Shown one piece after another: positions 44,053 through 53,104 of a stretch of 64,000 nucleotides of DNA. Origin of the DNA: Cyanobacteria bacterium SZAS LIN-3 (GTDB lineage Bacteria > Cyanobacteriota > Vampirovibrionia > Obscuribacterales > Obscuribacteraceae); the NCBI GenBank assembly GCA_018266215.1, contig JAFEAV010000002.1, positions 141,337 to 205,336 on the forward strand, given 5' to 3'. The notes under the pieces are model-generated. The model saw nothing but the letters and a program-made list of their open reading frames with translations. It searched no databases and was not told where the DNA came from. The position numbers were made by a program, and so were the translations under genes. How positions within the stretch are numbered: the stretch's first letter is position 1; every line of letters starts with the position of its first letter.

Positions 44053-45659
44053 CAGAGGTGCGGCAGCTCCTCAAACTCGGTCAGTGACGAGAGTACGCGT
44101 CCCGGAGGTGCTTTGCCCTTTTTGGCGTCGAAGGTCGATTGTCTTCGGTCGCCCGAACCCATGGCGTGCAGGGGGATTGGCGCTTTGAGCGAGAGGGCTT
44201 CTTCTGTCGCCTTTTCGGTCATACGTTCTGAATCGGCTTCCAGCAGAGCTCGGGACATGACCCAGAGATCAACCTGCTTGGGGTCGACGGTGATGCGTCT
44301 TGTGGCGTCGTCATCATCGTCGCCGAAATCACGCTCGCTGGGCACGCCCGGCCTGGGGCAGAGCAGAGCCAGGGTGTCGGTTTCGCCTACGTGCGGGACT
44401 TTCACTTTGTAATCACCATAGTCAGGATCGATTACCAATGCTTCTACTCTAGCAAGCATTTGCGCCGCCCACCCGATACCCGGCGCAATCGCCGGAAGAT
44501 CCGTGAGGATGGTGGGAAGCTTGTCGATGTCTTCGTCTACGGAGGGGGTGATGAAAAGTTCGGGGGAGCCGCCCAGTTTAAATCCCAGCTGCAGGAGAGA
44601 GAGGGATATCGATACTGCCAGCTCAAATTGTTCTTCCGTTTGCCAATCGGAGGTCAGGTCGAGGAGCACGTCAAAGCCCGGCAGACCTTCCGATTCGAAT
44701 TCCCGAATCATCAGTTTGCCTACTTTAGCGCTGGTTGGCCAGTGAATGAGACGCGGGCTGTCGCCGGTGTGAAACTCGCGTAGAGAGCGCACCGAGGAGG
44801 AAGAGAGGGCGGCAATCGGCCGGGCCGATGAGAAAAAGAGGGCGGAGTCGCCGGCGGCGCGCAGGCGGTAGAGGAAGCTGCCTTCTATATTGTTTGACCG
44901 CGGGAAGACCACCATCTGCAGCGCTTTTTTCTCGGTGCGCTCACCGACGCCGATTTTTGAATCATAGGCGGCGTTGGCGCTGAGAGAGTAATCGGTAAAT
45001 TCATCGGTGAGCGGATAACTCTTCACCCACCAGGCCAGACCGAAGGGATAGCAGGAAAAGACTTCGATTGATTCCAGGTTGTAGACGCCGCGCCGGAGTT
45101 TGGGTGTCTGGGCTACTACCCAGGCTTCGTTGAGGAGATGCTCGACCATAACCGGTCGCAGCATGTTTTCCTTTTCGCCCAGGCGCACGAGCTGGATTTT
45201 GACAAGAAGCCATTTGACCGGCAGGTAGCGAGCCAGAAAGCCCAGGCCGACCCTGGAGAGAAAGGACTTGCGCTTGACCTGAACCCTGAGATTGAGCCTT
45301 TCTTTGGACACCGCTTCCCGGGGCAGGTGGAAGTAGATATCGGACTCCAGAATTTGCACCAGAGGAATGAGCACGCCCAGAATCAGGGTGGAAAGCGACG
45401 CTGAAGTGAGCAGGTAGACCCATTCGTTGTTTGTCATCGTGCCGAAGCAGTAGAGACAGAACGTGACGAAGACCGCGACAAAGAAGCGCTGTTCCAGCAC
45501 CAATTTGAGGTTTTGTCCCGGAATAAACGGAAAGGCGATATTGACGCCGTTGAGTTTGCTCTCTTCCTGCGCCGCTCTTGCTTTTGGGTCCTCCAGCTGG
45601 GTTTGAAACCTAGACTGGAACGGGGACTTCTTCGAGTACTCTTTCAATAAGTTGAGCAT
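44052..45659 (-). CDS. DUF58-domain protein (MoxR-associated)
   Basis: 535 residues. Two membrane helices (about 55-100) are followed by a beta-rich part (REAVSKERLNLRVQVKRKSF) and the DUF58 core with its signature GDSPRLIHWPTSAKVGKL, then FDVLLDLTSDWQTEEQFE, a von Willebrand A-like strand. DUF58 proteins partner MoxR ATPases and membrane transglutaminases. The C-terminal 130 residues are charged and probably flexible. The start lies inside the moxR end (50-bp overlap) and the stop overlaps the next gene by one base. Confidence 0.88.
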   Translation of the reverse strand: MLNLLKEYSKKSPFQSRFQTQLEDPKARAAQEESKLNGVNIAFPFIPGQNLKLVLEQRFFVAVFVTFCLYCFGTMTNNEWVYLLTSASLSTLILGVLIPLVQILESDIYFHLPREAVSKERLNLRVQVKRKSFLSRVGLGFLARYLPVKWLLVKIQLVRLGEKENMLRPVMVEHLLNEAWVVAQTPKLRRGVYNLESIEVFSCYPFGLAWWVKSYPLTDEFTDYSLSANAAYDSKIGVGERTEKKALQMVVFPRSNNIEGSFLYRLRAAGDSALFFSSARPIAALSSSSVRSLREFHTGDSPRLIHWPTSAKVGKLMIREFESEGLPGFDVLLDLTSDWQTEEQFELAVSISLSLLQLGFKLGGSPELFITPSVDEDIDKLPTILTDLPAIAPGIGWAAQMLARVEALVIDPDYGDYKVKVPHVGETDTLALLCPRPGVPSERDFGDDDDDATRRITVDPKQVDLWVMSRALLEADSERMTEKATEEALSLKAPIPLHAMGSGDRRQSTFDAKKGKAPPGRVLSSLTEFEELPHL

Positions 45660-46644
45660 GGCTGACCCGGTTATCCCTGACCTTCGGAATGATTCTGTGT
45701 CCCAGTACGTATGGAGCCAGGAGCTTCACATCGTCCGGTTTTACATAGTGGCGACCATCGACAAGAGCAGCTGCCTGAGCCGCGCGCATCAGCAACTGGC
45801 TGCCGCGGGGACTGACCCCGAGCACAATAGACGGATGTTTACGCGTGGCGCCGACGACCGATACGATGTAATTTTTGATTGACTGGTCGACGACAATCAT
45901 CTTCACTACCTGTCTGGCTTCCAGCACATCGGCTTCGGTCAGGACGGCGTCAACGGTGAATGACTCTTCTTCCAGTGTTTTGTCCAGAATCTCAACTTCT
46001 TCTGACGGCTTGGGATAGCCCAGCGACAGGGATATCATGAAACGGTCTAACTGGGCTTCGGGCAGGGGAAAGGTACCGTGGTATTCAATCGGGTTTTCTG
46101 TGGCGATTACAAAAAACAAATCGGGCAGTCGTCTGGTGGCACCGTCGGTGGTGACCTGATTTTCTTCCATAGCTTCCAGGAGACTTGATTGGGTTCTCGG
46201 GGTGGCGCGGTTGATTTCGTCTGCGAGCAGGATATTGGTAAAAATCGGACCGGGCATAAACTTGAAGGTGCCTTCCCGGGCTTCGAAGATGCTGACCCCG
46301 CTTATGTCTGAAGGCAAGAGGTCGGGCGTACACTGAATACGCTTGAACTTGGCATGTACCGACATGGCCAGTGATTTGGCCAGGAGTGTCTTTCCTACCC
46401 CGGGTACGTCCTCTACCAGGCAGTGGCCGCCGGCCAGGAAGGCTATAACAGCCAGGCGCGTAGCGTGGTTCTGGCCTACCAGAACGCCGTTGATATTGTC
46501 CAACAGGCGCTGTACTTTGGGTGCCAGGCTCTGCACTCGCAGTGCCGGCGTGCTGCCGCTCGCCCCACTGATGGTCGTGGCACCGCCCATGTCTCTGCGC
46601 ATGCCTTCGGGGGGCTCCCCATATCCGCGGTGTTGACTGTCCAA
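45610..46644 (-). CDS. MoxR-family AAA+ ATPase
   Basis: 344 residues from TTG 46644, with AAGGAG 7 bp upstream. Chaperone-like ATPase that matures or regulates partner complexes. Walker A VEDVPGVGKTLLAKSLAMSV, Walker B NILLADEINRATPRTQSSLL, sensor ATENPIEYHGTFPLPEAQLD, and the C-terminal lid with GVSPRGSQLLMRAAQAAALV and VKLLAPYVLGHRI are all classic MoxR. First gene of the operon with DUF58 and transglutaminase proteins. An N-terminal G/R-rich stretch of about 35 residues precedes the fold. Confidence 0.95.
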   Translation of the reverse strand: MDSQHRGYGEPPEGMRRDMGGATTISGASGSTPALRVQSLAPKVQRLLDNINGVLVGQNHATRLAVIAFLAGGHCLVEDVPGVGKTLLAKSLAMSVHAKFKRIQCTPDLLPSDISGVSIFEAREGTFKFMPGPIFTNILLADEINRATPRTQSSLLEAMEENQVTTDGATRRLPDLFFVIATENPIEYHGTFPLPEAQLDRFMISLSLGYPKPSEEVEILDKTLEEESFTVDAVLTEADVLEARQVVKMIVVDQSIKNYIVSVVGATRKHPSIVLGVSPRGSQLLMRAAQAAALVDGRHYVKPDDVKLLAPYVLGHRIIPKVRDNRVSHAQLIERVLEEVPVPV

Positions 46645-46797
46645 GTCTGGCTCCTTTGCAACCGACGATGCTCCTGAATGGAGCTGTTACTGTCAAAGTT
46701 TATTCCACTTATGCCTAAGACTTAGTCATTTTAATCTTTGAGCGTCGAATTGAAGCTAGACTTTTGCCAAATTGCCTCTATTGATGGAGTTTCACCG

Positions 46798-47751
46798 GTG
46801 GCGCTTACTTTTCAACAGGTTCTTCACACCCTCAACAGTTTCTGGGACAAGCAAGGCTGTGTCGTCATGCAGCCTTTCGACCTGGAGAAGGGTGCCTCGA
46901 CAATGTCGCCCGGGACTTTTTTAAGAGTTATCGGACCCGAGCCCTGGCAAATGGCCTGCGCTGACCCTTGCCGCCGTCCAACCGATGGCCGCTACGGCGA
47001 AAATCCCAATCGGCTGCAGCATTATTTCCAGTATCAGGTCATTCTCAAGCCCTCTCCGGCTAATGTGCAGGAGATGTACCTGGAGAGTTTGAAGGAGCTG
47101 GGGATCAATCCCCTGGATCACGATATCCGTTTTGTCGAAGACAACTGGGCTTCGCCGACTCTGGGCGCCTGGGGTGTGGGTTGGGAAGTCTGGCTTGATG
47201 GTTTGGAAATCACGCAATTTACTTATTTCCAGCAGGCCGGTGGTCTGGAAGTGCGGCCCGTAGCCGCCGAGATCACCTATGGTGTTGAGCGTTTGTCTAT
47301 GTATTTGCAAAATGTGGACAACGTTTATGACCTCAAGTGGAACGATAAAGTCAGTTATCGCGAGCTGTATCACCTCAATGAAGTGCAGCAGTCCACCTAC
47401 AATTTTGAGAAGAGCAACCCGGAAGTACTGCACACTCTTTTCCGTCTGGCTGAGGAAGAAGCGCGTAAGTTGCTGGAAGAGAAGTTAGTATTGCCGGCAT
47501 ACGAGCAGATTCTCAAGTGTTCGCATGCCTTCAATTTGCTTGATGCCCGCGGTGTGCTCGGACGCGATGAGCGCATGGACAATATCTTGAAAATCAGCCG
47601 TCTCTCGGAACGCGTTGCCCGGGCCTATCTCGAACAGCGCATTCACCTGGGCTTCCCTCTGTTGCCGGAAGACGAGCGCGAGGCTGCCGTTAAGTCTTAC
47701 AGCGAAAGATTTTTGCAGGTAAAAGAAGGCGGCAAGAAGGGCGCCCGCTAA
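46798..47751 (+). CDS. glyQ: Glycyl-tRNA synthetase alpha subunit
   Basis: 317 residues from GTG 46798, which has GGAG 8 bp upstream and puts LTFQQVL at the N-terminus as in the family; the open frame to TTG 46738 adds a stretch not found in GlyQ. Class II core: [80 protein letters not shown] and [10 protein letters not shown]. Works with the beta subunit GlyS, which is not adjacent here although glyQ and glyS are usually neighbours. The C-terminus is K/G-rich. Confidence 0.96.
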   Translation: MALTFQQVLHTLNSFWDKQGCVVMQPFDLEKGASTMSPGTFLRVIGPEPWQMACADPCRRPTDGRYGENPNRLQHYFQYQVILKPSPANVQEMYLESLKELGINPLDHDIRFVEDNWASPTLGAWGVGWEVWLDGLEITQFTYFQQAGGLEVRPVAAEITYGVERLSMYLQNVDNVYDLKWNDKVSYRELYHLNEVQQSTYNFEKSNPEVLHTLFRLAEEEARKLLEEKLVLPAYEQILKCSHAFNLLDARGVLGRDERMDNILKISRLSERVARAYLEQRIHLGFPLLPEDEREAAVKSYSERFLQVKEGGKKGAR

Positions 47752-47962
47752 GGCGCTGTGATTGCAGATCTTCTGTATATAAGGTGGAGGGTGGTAGTAC
47801 CTTGCACTTTATTTCGAACGGCGCTCTGTGAGTGATGCGTGAAGATGCCATCTCTCTGTCTTTCCGGCCGGGCCGACCCCAGGAATCTAATTTGCGTGTC
47901 GGCCTAAAAGGTAGTAGAAATGGGTATATTACTAGTGTCATTTTTTTGCTTCATCTGGGGTC

Positions 47963-49624
47963 TTGGCAAACTTGCGGTTTTCCACTTACTACCAAAAATC
48001 CATTTCTCTTGGCTTGCTCAGCGTCTTTGTCTGGGCTTCCAGCCAGGGTTTCTGCCTGCCCGCGCAGGCGCAGAAGCTGGCTATGGGGGTCGGCACAGTG
48101 CAGCCGCCCATGCCCGGCCCCGGTGTACGCGCTTCGGTGCATGTAGGTCGTGGACACAGCAAAAAATGGATCCGCGGTGCCTTCAGTAAGTTGCCGCCAA
48201 GGGGCAAGCACAAGCCTAAAGTCGCTAAGATTGCCGTCAAGAAGGTTGTGGTCAAAGCCGCTCACAAAGGGGTGATGGGTCATATACCGGCCGGACCGAT
48301 GCAACCGCCAGCGGTGAAAAATCTGGCACCGGGTGTGACCTACAAGCTCTATGCCGGTCATCCGCGTATCAACGTGGTTGACATCGACATGTCCAAATCA
48401 CCGGTCAAGATGCGCCCGGTGACTGCTTCTTATGCTTTCAATCAGCTTAAGGATGTGCGCGAGCATGCCCGGGATTCGGGTGCCATTGCCGCCATCAACG
48501 CTAATTACTTCAAGACCGGCGGCGTGCCGCTCGGTACACTGATGGTCGATGGAGAATGGGTCTCCGGGCCGCTTTACGACAGAGTTGCCCTGGGCTTCAC
48601 CGACGGCGGCTACGCCCGCATCGCCCGCGTGGGCTTGCACGGTACCCTCTACACATCCAATCCGGACCACCCCGAGATGTGGATCAACAATGTCAATCAG
48701 CCGCATCGCACGGGCTCTCGCTGCATCCTTTATACAAGACGCTGGGGAGAGAAAGTTACTTTTCCTTTTGCCGGTACGATGGTTGCAGTCGATGCCAGTG
48801 GAAAGGTTCTGGATAAAGCCGAGAAAGTAATGGCCATTCCCTACGGTGGGTTTGTTCTGGCTGATTCTAAGAAGAGTCCGATTGCCGCTCTCAAGCCGGG
48901 TGACCTGGTGCATGTGCGCTGGCAGACCAATCCCTCCGGTTGGGATAACGTCAAACAGGCCGTCAGCGGTGGTCCCTTGCTTTTGCAAGACGGCAAATTC
49001 GCCTTTGATTTGAAGAGTGAAAAATTCCCCGCCAACTGGACCGGCGGTCACATCGTCGCCCGCACTGCTTGCGGTATTACCGCCGATGACCACCTGCTTC
49101 TTGCAACTTTTGAAGGCCCACATACATTGTTTGATGTGGCCAAATTTTTCCTCAAGATGGGTTGCACCGAGGCCATGAATCTTGACGGTGGCGGGTCAAC
49201 CACAATGGTTGTAAACGGCGCTACCGTGACTCGCAACGCCAGCGCTTCCCAGCGGCATGTGGCGGTTGCTCTCGGAGTATTTACCGAGGACAAGGCCAGA
49301 AATCTTGCCGCCTGCAATGGCTGCGGCTACAGACCCAAATCGGATCTTGCTTCCTTTACATCCCGCGTTGAGCTGGCCCGCATTGGCGCCCAGGCCGGTC
49401 TGGCTGCCGGCGGAAATGCCGTCGGCAATACAACCGACTCTGCTGCTCTGGATCCCGCCTCCACGCATGGTGTGACTGTTTCGGCTACAGCCGAGTCCAG
49501 TGCCGCGGCGGCGGAAATCGCCACTGACGCCAATCCTGCCAACGTTTCGGACAGTACCGGGGCGATAGTGCGGCCGTACGGCGATGCTTCTGAATTGGCC
49601 GGTAAGCCTGAAGCTAGACCATAG
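47963..49624 (+). CDS. Secreted phosphodiester glycosidase (NAGPA-domain) protein
   Basis: 553 residues. Signal peptide (about 1-37; ISLGLLSVFVWASSQGFCLP, cleavage after AQA). A basic linker rich in K/H is followed by the NAGPA-type domain (about 130-425): VKMRPVTASYAFNQLKDVRE, AAINANYFKTGGVPLGTLMV, AVSGGPLLLQDGK, RTACGITADDHLLLATFEGP and EAMNLDGGGSTTMVVNG. This domain cleaves sugar phosphodiesters and occurs in many exopolysaccharide-related proteins. The tail (430-553) is A/S/T-rich. It starts at TTG; GGGG lies just upstream. Likely acts on cell-wall or exopolysaccharide material. Confidence 0.85.
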   Translation: MANLRFSTYYQKSISLGLLSVFVWASSQGFCLPAQAQKLAMGVGTVQPPMPGPGVRASVHVGRGHSKKWIRGAFSKLPPRGKHKPKVAKIAVKKVVVKAAHKGVMGHIPAGPMQPPAVKNLAPGVTYKLYAGHPRINVVDIDMSKSPVKMRPVTASYAFNQLKDVREHARDSGAIAAINANYFKTGGVPLGTLMVDGEWVSGPLYDRVALGFTDGGYARIARVGLHGTLYTSNPDHPEMWINNVNQPHRTGSRCILYTRRWGEKVTFPFAGTMVAVDASGKVLDKAEKVMAIPYGGFVLADSKKSPIAALKPGDLVHVRWQTNPSGWDNVKQAVSGGPLLLQDGKFAFDLKSEKFPANWTGGHIVARTACGITADDHLLLATFEGPHTLFDVAKFFLKMGCTEAMNLDGGGSTTMVVNGATVTRNASASQRHVAVALGVFTEDKARNLAACNGCGYRPKSDLASFTSRVELARIGAQAGLAAGGNAVGNTTDSAALDPASTHGVTVSATAESSAAAAEIATDANPANVSDSTGAIVRPYGDASELAGKPEARP

Positions 49625-49688
49625 ATGACTTTGCTATAGTACCCAGGTCGGATCTTGTTGCCGGGTACCATAAAAAGAGAGTCTATTC

Positions 49689-50651
49689 GTGGCTGAAAAG
49701 TTTGCAGTTGGTGTTGATCTGGGCGGTACCAAAATACTGGCCGGTGTCGTCAATATTTCCAATGGACAGCTCATTAGCGCCGCCAAGAAGAAAACCCGCG
49801 TGGTGGAAGAGGGCGGCGAGTTAATCAAGCGCATCGCTTCCTGCATCGCCGAGGCAATTGAAATAGCCGGTGTAGAGCCGAAGAAGCTGGTAGGCATCGG
49901 AGTCGGTGCCGCCGGTATGGTCGATCGTGAGCGCGGAGTGCTACTGGCTGCGGCTAATATCGGCGGTACAAACGACCTGCCCATGGCCGATCCGCTCAGC
50001 GCTCAGTTTGGTCTTCCCGTGCGCCTGGGCAATGATGTGGAAGTTGCGACCCTGGGAGAATTGAATTACGGGGCCGGTCGCGATTGCGATAACTTCGTTT
50101 GTATGTTCATCGGTACAGGCATAGGCTCAGGCATAGTCAATAACGGTAAGATTTATCGCGGCGGCAATGGCACCGCCGGTGAGGTCGGTCATATTGTTGT
50201 CATGCCGGATGGACTGCCCTGTGGCTGCGGTGGCTATGGCTGTCTGGAAACATACGCCTCGCGCACAGCTATTGCTAAAACGGTTATGTACGACATCAAT
50301 CGCGGCATGGACACGGTCCTGCGTGACAAAATCGATCCGGCCAAGGGCATTTTGAGATCCAAGGCCATTGCTCAAGCCCTGGACATGGGCGACGCTTCGA
50401 CCCTGCGCGCGATCACGCAGGCGGCGCAGTTTTTGGGTGTCGGCCTGGCGACTGTAATAAATTTCTATAATCCGCGCCGCATCATACTTGGTGGCGGACT
50501 GGTGGAAGCCGTGCCTCAGTTTTTTGACCTGGCTGAGCTGGAAGCAAGGCGCAGAGCCCTGCGTATCCCTTCGCGAAAAACTGAGATAGTGCGGGCCGAG
50601 CTGGGCGATTACGCCGGCACAATCGGCGCGGCGTTATTGTGCAAAAACTGA
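49689..50651 (+). CDS. ROK-family sugar kinase (glucokinase-like)
   Basis: 320 residues from GTG. Phosphorylates a hexose with ATP. FAVGVDLGGTKILAGVV (phosphate loop), GIGVGAAGMVDRERGVLLAA, LGNDVEVATLGELNYGAGRD (catalytic Asp), FIGTGIGSGIVNNGKIYRGG, AGEVGHIVVM and the zinc motif CGCGGYGCLE are all present. No DNA-binding helix-turn-helix, so a kinase rather than a ROK repressor. GTACCC and GGGTAC (49639-49644, 49663-49668) form a hairpin just upstream. Its 3' end overlaps the radical SAM gene on the other strand by 43 bp. Confidence 0.93.
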   Translation: MAEKFAVGVDLGGTKILAGVVNISNGQLISAAKKKTRVVEEGGELIKRIASCIAEAIEIAGVEPKKLVGIGVGAAGMVDRERGVLLAAANIGGTNDLPMADPLSAQFGLPVRLGNDVEVATLGELNYGAGRDCDNFVCMFIGTGIGSGIVNNGKIYRGGNGTAGEVGHIVVMPDGLPCGCGGYGCLETYASRTAIAKTVMYDINRGMDTVLRDKIDPAKGILRSKAIAQALDMGDASTLRAITQAAQFLGVGLATVINFYNPRRIILGGGLVEAVPQFFDLAELEARRRALRIPSRKTEIVRAELGDYAGTIGAALLCKN

Positions 50652-51571
50652 GCTTCTTCATAACGGCAGCCCTGCATTGATTTGCGCCGCAGCATTTCCG
50701 CTTCTATTCTGAACATGATGCGTTCTTTTTCAAAGGCCCATTCCGGCGCCACGATCTCGTCGCGTTTGCCTTCGGCCATCAGGCGCATGACTACCGTCTC
50801 GCGTGGAATCATTTCCAGGGAGTCGGCAACCAGGCGCACATAGTCCGCTTCTTCAAGCAGCGGCAGTTCTCCCCGGCGGTAGTCGGCTTCCATCGGTGTA
50901 CCTTTGTAGACGCACAGCTGATGAATCTTGATTGCATCCAGTTTAAGAGGAGCTATTTTTCTTACCGTCGTCATCATGTCGGCTTCGCTCTCACCGGGCA
51001 AACCAAAAATGAGGTGCGTGGCGATCCTCATATTGCGGGCTTTGACTCTTTCGACACAGTCAAAAAATTCTTCGGCCGAATGCCCGCGGTTAATCGCATC
51101 TAAAGTACGGTTGTGAATGGTTTGCACCCCAACCTCTAAAAAGAGGAAAGTTTTTTTGTGATATTCCTCCAATAGATCGAGGATGTTGTCATTAAGACAG
51201 TCCGGCCTCGTACCTATACAGAGGCCGACCACGTCGGGATGGTCGAGCCCGGCGTCATAGAGCTCCCGCAGCACGCCTTCGGGGGCGTAGGTGTTGGTAA
51301 AGGCCTGGAAATAGGCGATGAATTTGGTCGCTTTGAAGCGTTTTCTCACCCGCTCGATGCCGGTTTCCAACTGCTTCTTTATATTGAGAGCCTGCTCGAT
51401 GGTCGGAGCCCCGGAGCCGCGATCGTCACAAAATGTACAGCCGCCGAATGCCCGAACGCCGTCGCGATTGGGACATGTAAAGCCGGCGTCAAGCGGCACC
51501 CGGTACACTCTTTCGTTGAAGGTGTCGCGCAGGTAGGTATTGAAGGAGCGGTAAAAGTCATACGGTTCCAT
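50609..51571 (-). CDS. TIGR01212/YhcC-type radical SAM protein
   Basis: 320 residues. The [4Fe-4S]-SAM site is GFTCPNRDGVRAFGGCTFCD, with the wide C-x(n)-C-x2-C spacing of this family instead of plain C-x3-C-x2-C. FKATKFIAYFQAFTNTYAP, VVGLCIGTRPDCLNDNILDL, LEVGVQTIHNRTLDAINRGH and THLIFGLPGESEADMM follow as in Elp3-like radical SAM domains. The family is widespread and its reaction is not known to me; RNA modification is a guess. The converging overlap with the ROK gene (43 bp) means the two transcripts would be antisense at their ends. Confidence 0.93.
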   Translation of the reverse strand: MEPYDFYRSFNTYLRDTFNERVYRVPLDAGFTCPNRDGVRAFGGCTFCDDRGSGAPTIEQALNIKKQLETGIERVRKRFKATKFIAYFQAFTNTYAPEGVLRELYDAGLDHPDVVGLCIGTRPDCLNDNILDLLEEYHKKTFLFLEVGVQTIHNRTLDAINRGHSAEEFFDCVERVKARNMRIATHLIFGLPGESEADMMTTVRKIAPLKLDAIKIHQLCVYKGTPMEADYRRGELPLLEEADYVRLVADSLEMIPRETVVMRLMAEGKRDEIVAPEWAFEKERIMFRIEAEMLRRKSMQGCRYEEAQFLHNNAAPIVPA

Positions 51572-51613
51572 GTTACGTATCTTATCCAGTAAGGCGCCCT
51601 TGGTCCAAGCTTG

Positions 51614-51643
51614 TTGACACTATTGTTCGCGTTTTGTTATCCT
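51614..51643 (+). promoter_or_regulatory. Promoter for tRNA-Glu
   Basis: Perfect TTGACA (51614-51619), 18-bp spacer, TATCCT (51638-51643). The leader has GTGGC-TAAC-GCCAC (51658-51671), a small hairpin just before the tRNA. Confidence 0.6.
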
Positions 51644-51680
51644 CCTCTTTAGTCGCTGTGGCTAACGCCACGCCTTAGAT

Positions 51681-51753
51681 GCCCCCATCGTCTAGAGGCC
51701 TAGGACACCTCCCTTTCACGGAGGCGACGGGGATTCGAATTCCCCTGGGGGTA
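51681..51753 (+). tRNA. tRNA-Glu (anticodon TTC)
   Basis: A full cloverleaf fits: acceptor GCCCCCA with TGGGGGT, anticodon stem CCTCC/GGAGG around loop CTTTCAC (anticodon TTC), T-arm GGGGATTCGAATTCCCC. The discriminator base is A and no CCA is encoded. Followed by a T-rich stretch. Confidence 0.96.
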
Positions 51754-51865
51754 ATTTTTCTTTTCTAAAATTCATATTTGCTTTAAACTGTCTGTGTTCA
51801 AAGCTTGCAGATCTGCTCGGGCTGATGTATCGGGGCTGCACAATATAGATGGGGAGAGGACTTTT

Positions 51866-53104
51866 GTGAAAGCCGGTACCAAGTTATCGCAGCGCCTGGG
51901 CGAGTTGTTGGTTGAGGCCAAGATCCTGAATATGGACGGCCTGAACCACGCGATTGAGTTGTCCTCGGAGACTGGTTTGCCGCTGGGCCGGGTGCTGGTG
52001 ATGTGCGGTTACATCGGTGACCGTGAGCTGGAAGCCGCAGTCAAGGCTCAGGCCCTGGTTAAAGACGGGGCGCTGACACTGGAAAAAGCGCAGCAAGCGC
52101 TGACCATACTGGGTAAGGAAGGTCTTGATTTTGATGTCTGCCTCAAGCAGGTAGGCTGGGTTAATCCCGATAAACCGCCGGTGGCGCGCCTGGGCGAGCT
52201 TTTACAGGATGCCGACATTATTGCCCAGCCGCAGCTGGAAGATTCGCTTAAAACCAGTCAGGAGACAGGCCTGCCCCTGGGGCGTGTTCTGGTCCTGACC
52301 AATGCCGTGTCGGAAGAAATGCTCTCGGCCGCGCTCACGGCCCAGGTGCTCGTGCGCGACAATAAGATTTCACGGGAACAGGCCGTGCAGGCCCTCAAAT
52401 CCAGCCGCTTTCGTCGGGTCAATATTGAAGTTTCCCTGATTGATCTTGGCTTTTACAAGCCGCCGCCCCGGCAGCGGGTCAAGCTGGGCGAATTGCTCGT
52501 CCTGTCCGGCCTTGTCAATGAAGGCGATTTGATGACCGCCCTGGAGATGGGGCTTATTCGCGAGGTGCCTATCGGCCAGATGCTGGTCGAAGGAGGGTTC
52601 ATCTCCAAGCGCATCCTTGATACGGCTCTCAAATTGCAGGAAATTGTTTCCGGTCATTCGCTCTCGGCTCTCAAGGCCGCCGAAGCTTTGCGTGAAGTGG
52701 CGACCAGACATGTCTCCCTGGCTCGTGCCATTTCGGAGCTTGATCTCAGTGCCTCTGAATCGCGGGAGCGGGTCAGGCTCGGCGAAATGCTCAAGGCCGC
52801 GGGTATCGTCAGCGATACTGAAATCAAAAAAGCTCTGCGTGACGCCCGGCGCAATTCAGCGCTTCTGGGCAAAATCCTGCTCGTCACCGGTGCCATCGAT
52901 GATCAGACTTTGCATGCCACGCTGCGCTCCCTTGTGCTTTTGCGTGATGAAAAAATCAACATGGAACAGGCCATTTTTGCTCTCAACCATGCGCGCAAAA
53001 ATCAAATTACCTTTGATGAGGCGCTGACGGAGCTGAAGTGGAGCTCGCAAGTTGAGCGTGACGAAGCAGACGAAGAAGAAATCGAAGATTCAGAAGAGGC
53101 TTGA
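51866..53104 (+). CDS. Protein of four 98-residue repeats, each with a MshEN-like motif
   Basis: 412 residues from GTG 51866 (GGGGAGAGGA 5 bp upstream; the frame is open to 51794). Four repeats start at residues 10, 108, 206 and 304 (RLGELL, RLGELL, KLGELL, RLGEML), exactly 98 apart. Each begins with a ~53-residue MshEN-like pair, e.g. RLGELLVEAKILNMDGLNHA then LPLGRVLVMCGYIGDRELEA, as in the N-domain of PilB/MshE ATPases where it binds c-di-GMP. Each ends with a ~45-residue helical part (DGALTLEKAQQALTILGKEG). No ATPase domain follows; the end is an acidic tail. Probably a c-di-GMP or protein-binding scaffold. Overlaps the DUF3592-like gene by one base. Confidence 0.72.
   Translation: MKAGTKLSQRLGELLVEAKILNMDGLNHAIELSSETGLPLGRVLVMCGYIGDRELEAAVKAQALVKDGALTLEKAQQALTILGKEGLDFDVCLKQVGWVNPDKPPVARLGELLQDADIIAQPQLEDSLKTSQETGLPLGRVLVLTNAVSEEMLSAALTAQVLVRDNKISREQAVQALKSSRFRRVNIEVSLIDLGFYKPPPRQRVKLGELLVLSGLVNEGDLMTALEMGLIREVPIGQMLVEGGFISKRILDTALKLQEIVSGHSLSALKAAEALREVATRHVSLARAISELDLSASESRERVRLGEMLKAAGIVSDTEIKKALRDARRNSALLGKILLVTGAIDDQTLHATLRSLVLLRDEKINMEQAIFALNHARKNQITFDEALTELKWSSQVERDEADEEEIEDSEEA

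Noticed and set aside
47832..48189. Small plus-strand frames before and over the start of the phosphodiester glycosidase gene
   Set aside because: They overlap its signal-peptide region in other frames and show no start signal or protein-like pattern.
51681..51753. tRNA-Glu as an integration site of a mobile element
   Set aside because: No integrase, no duplicated tRNA 3' end and no foreign-looking genes downstream.
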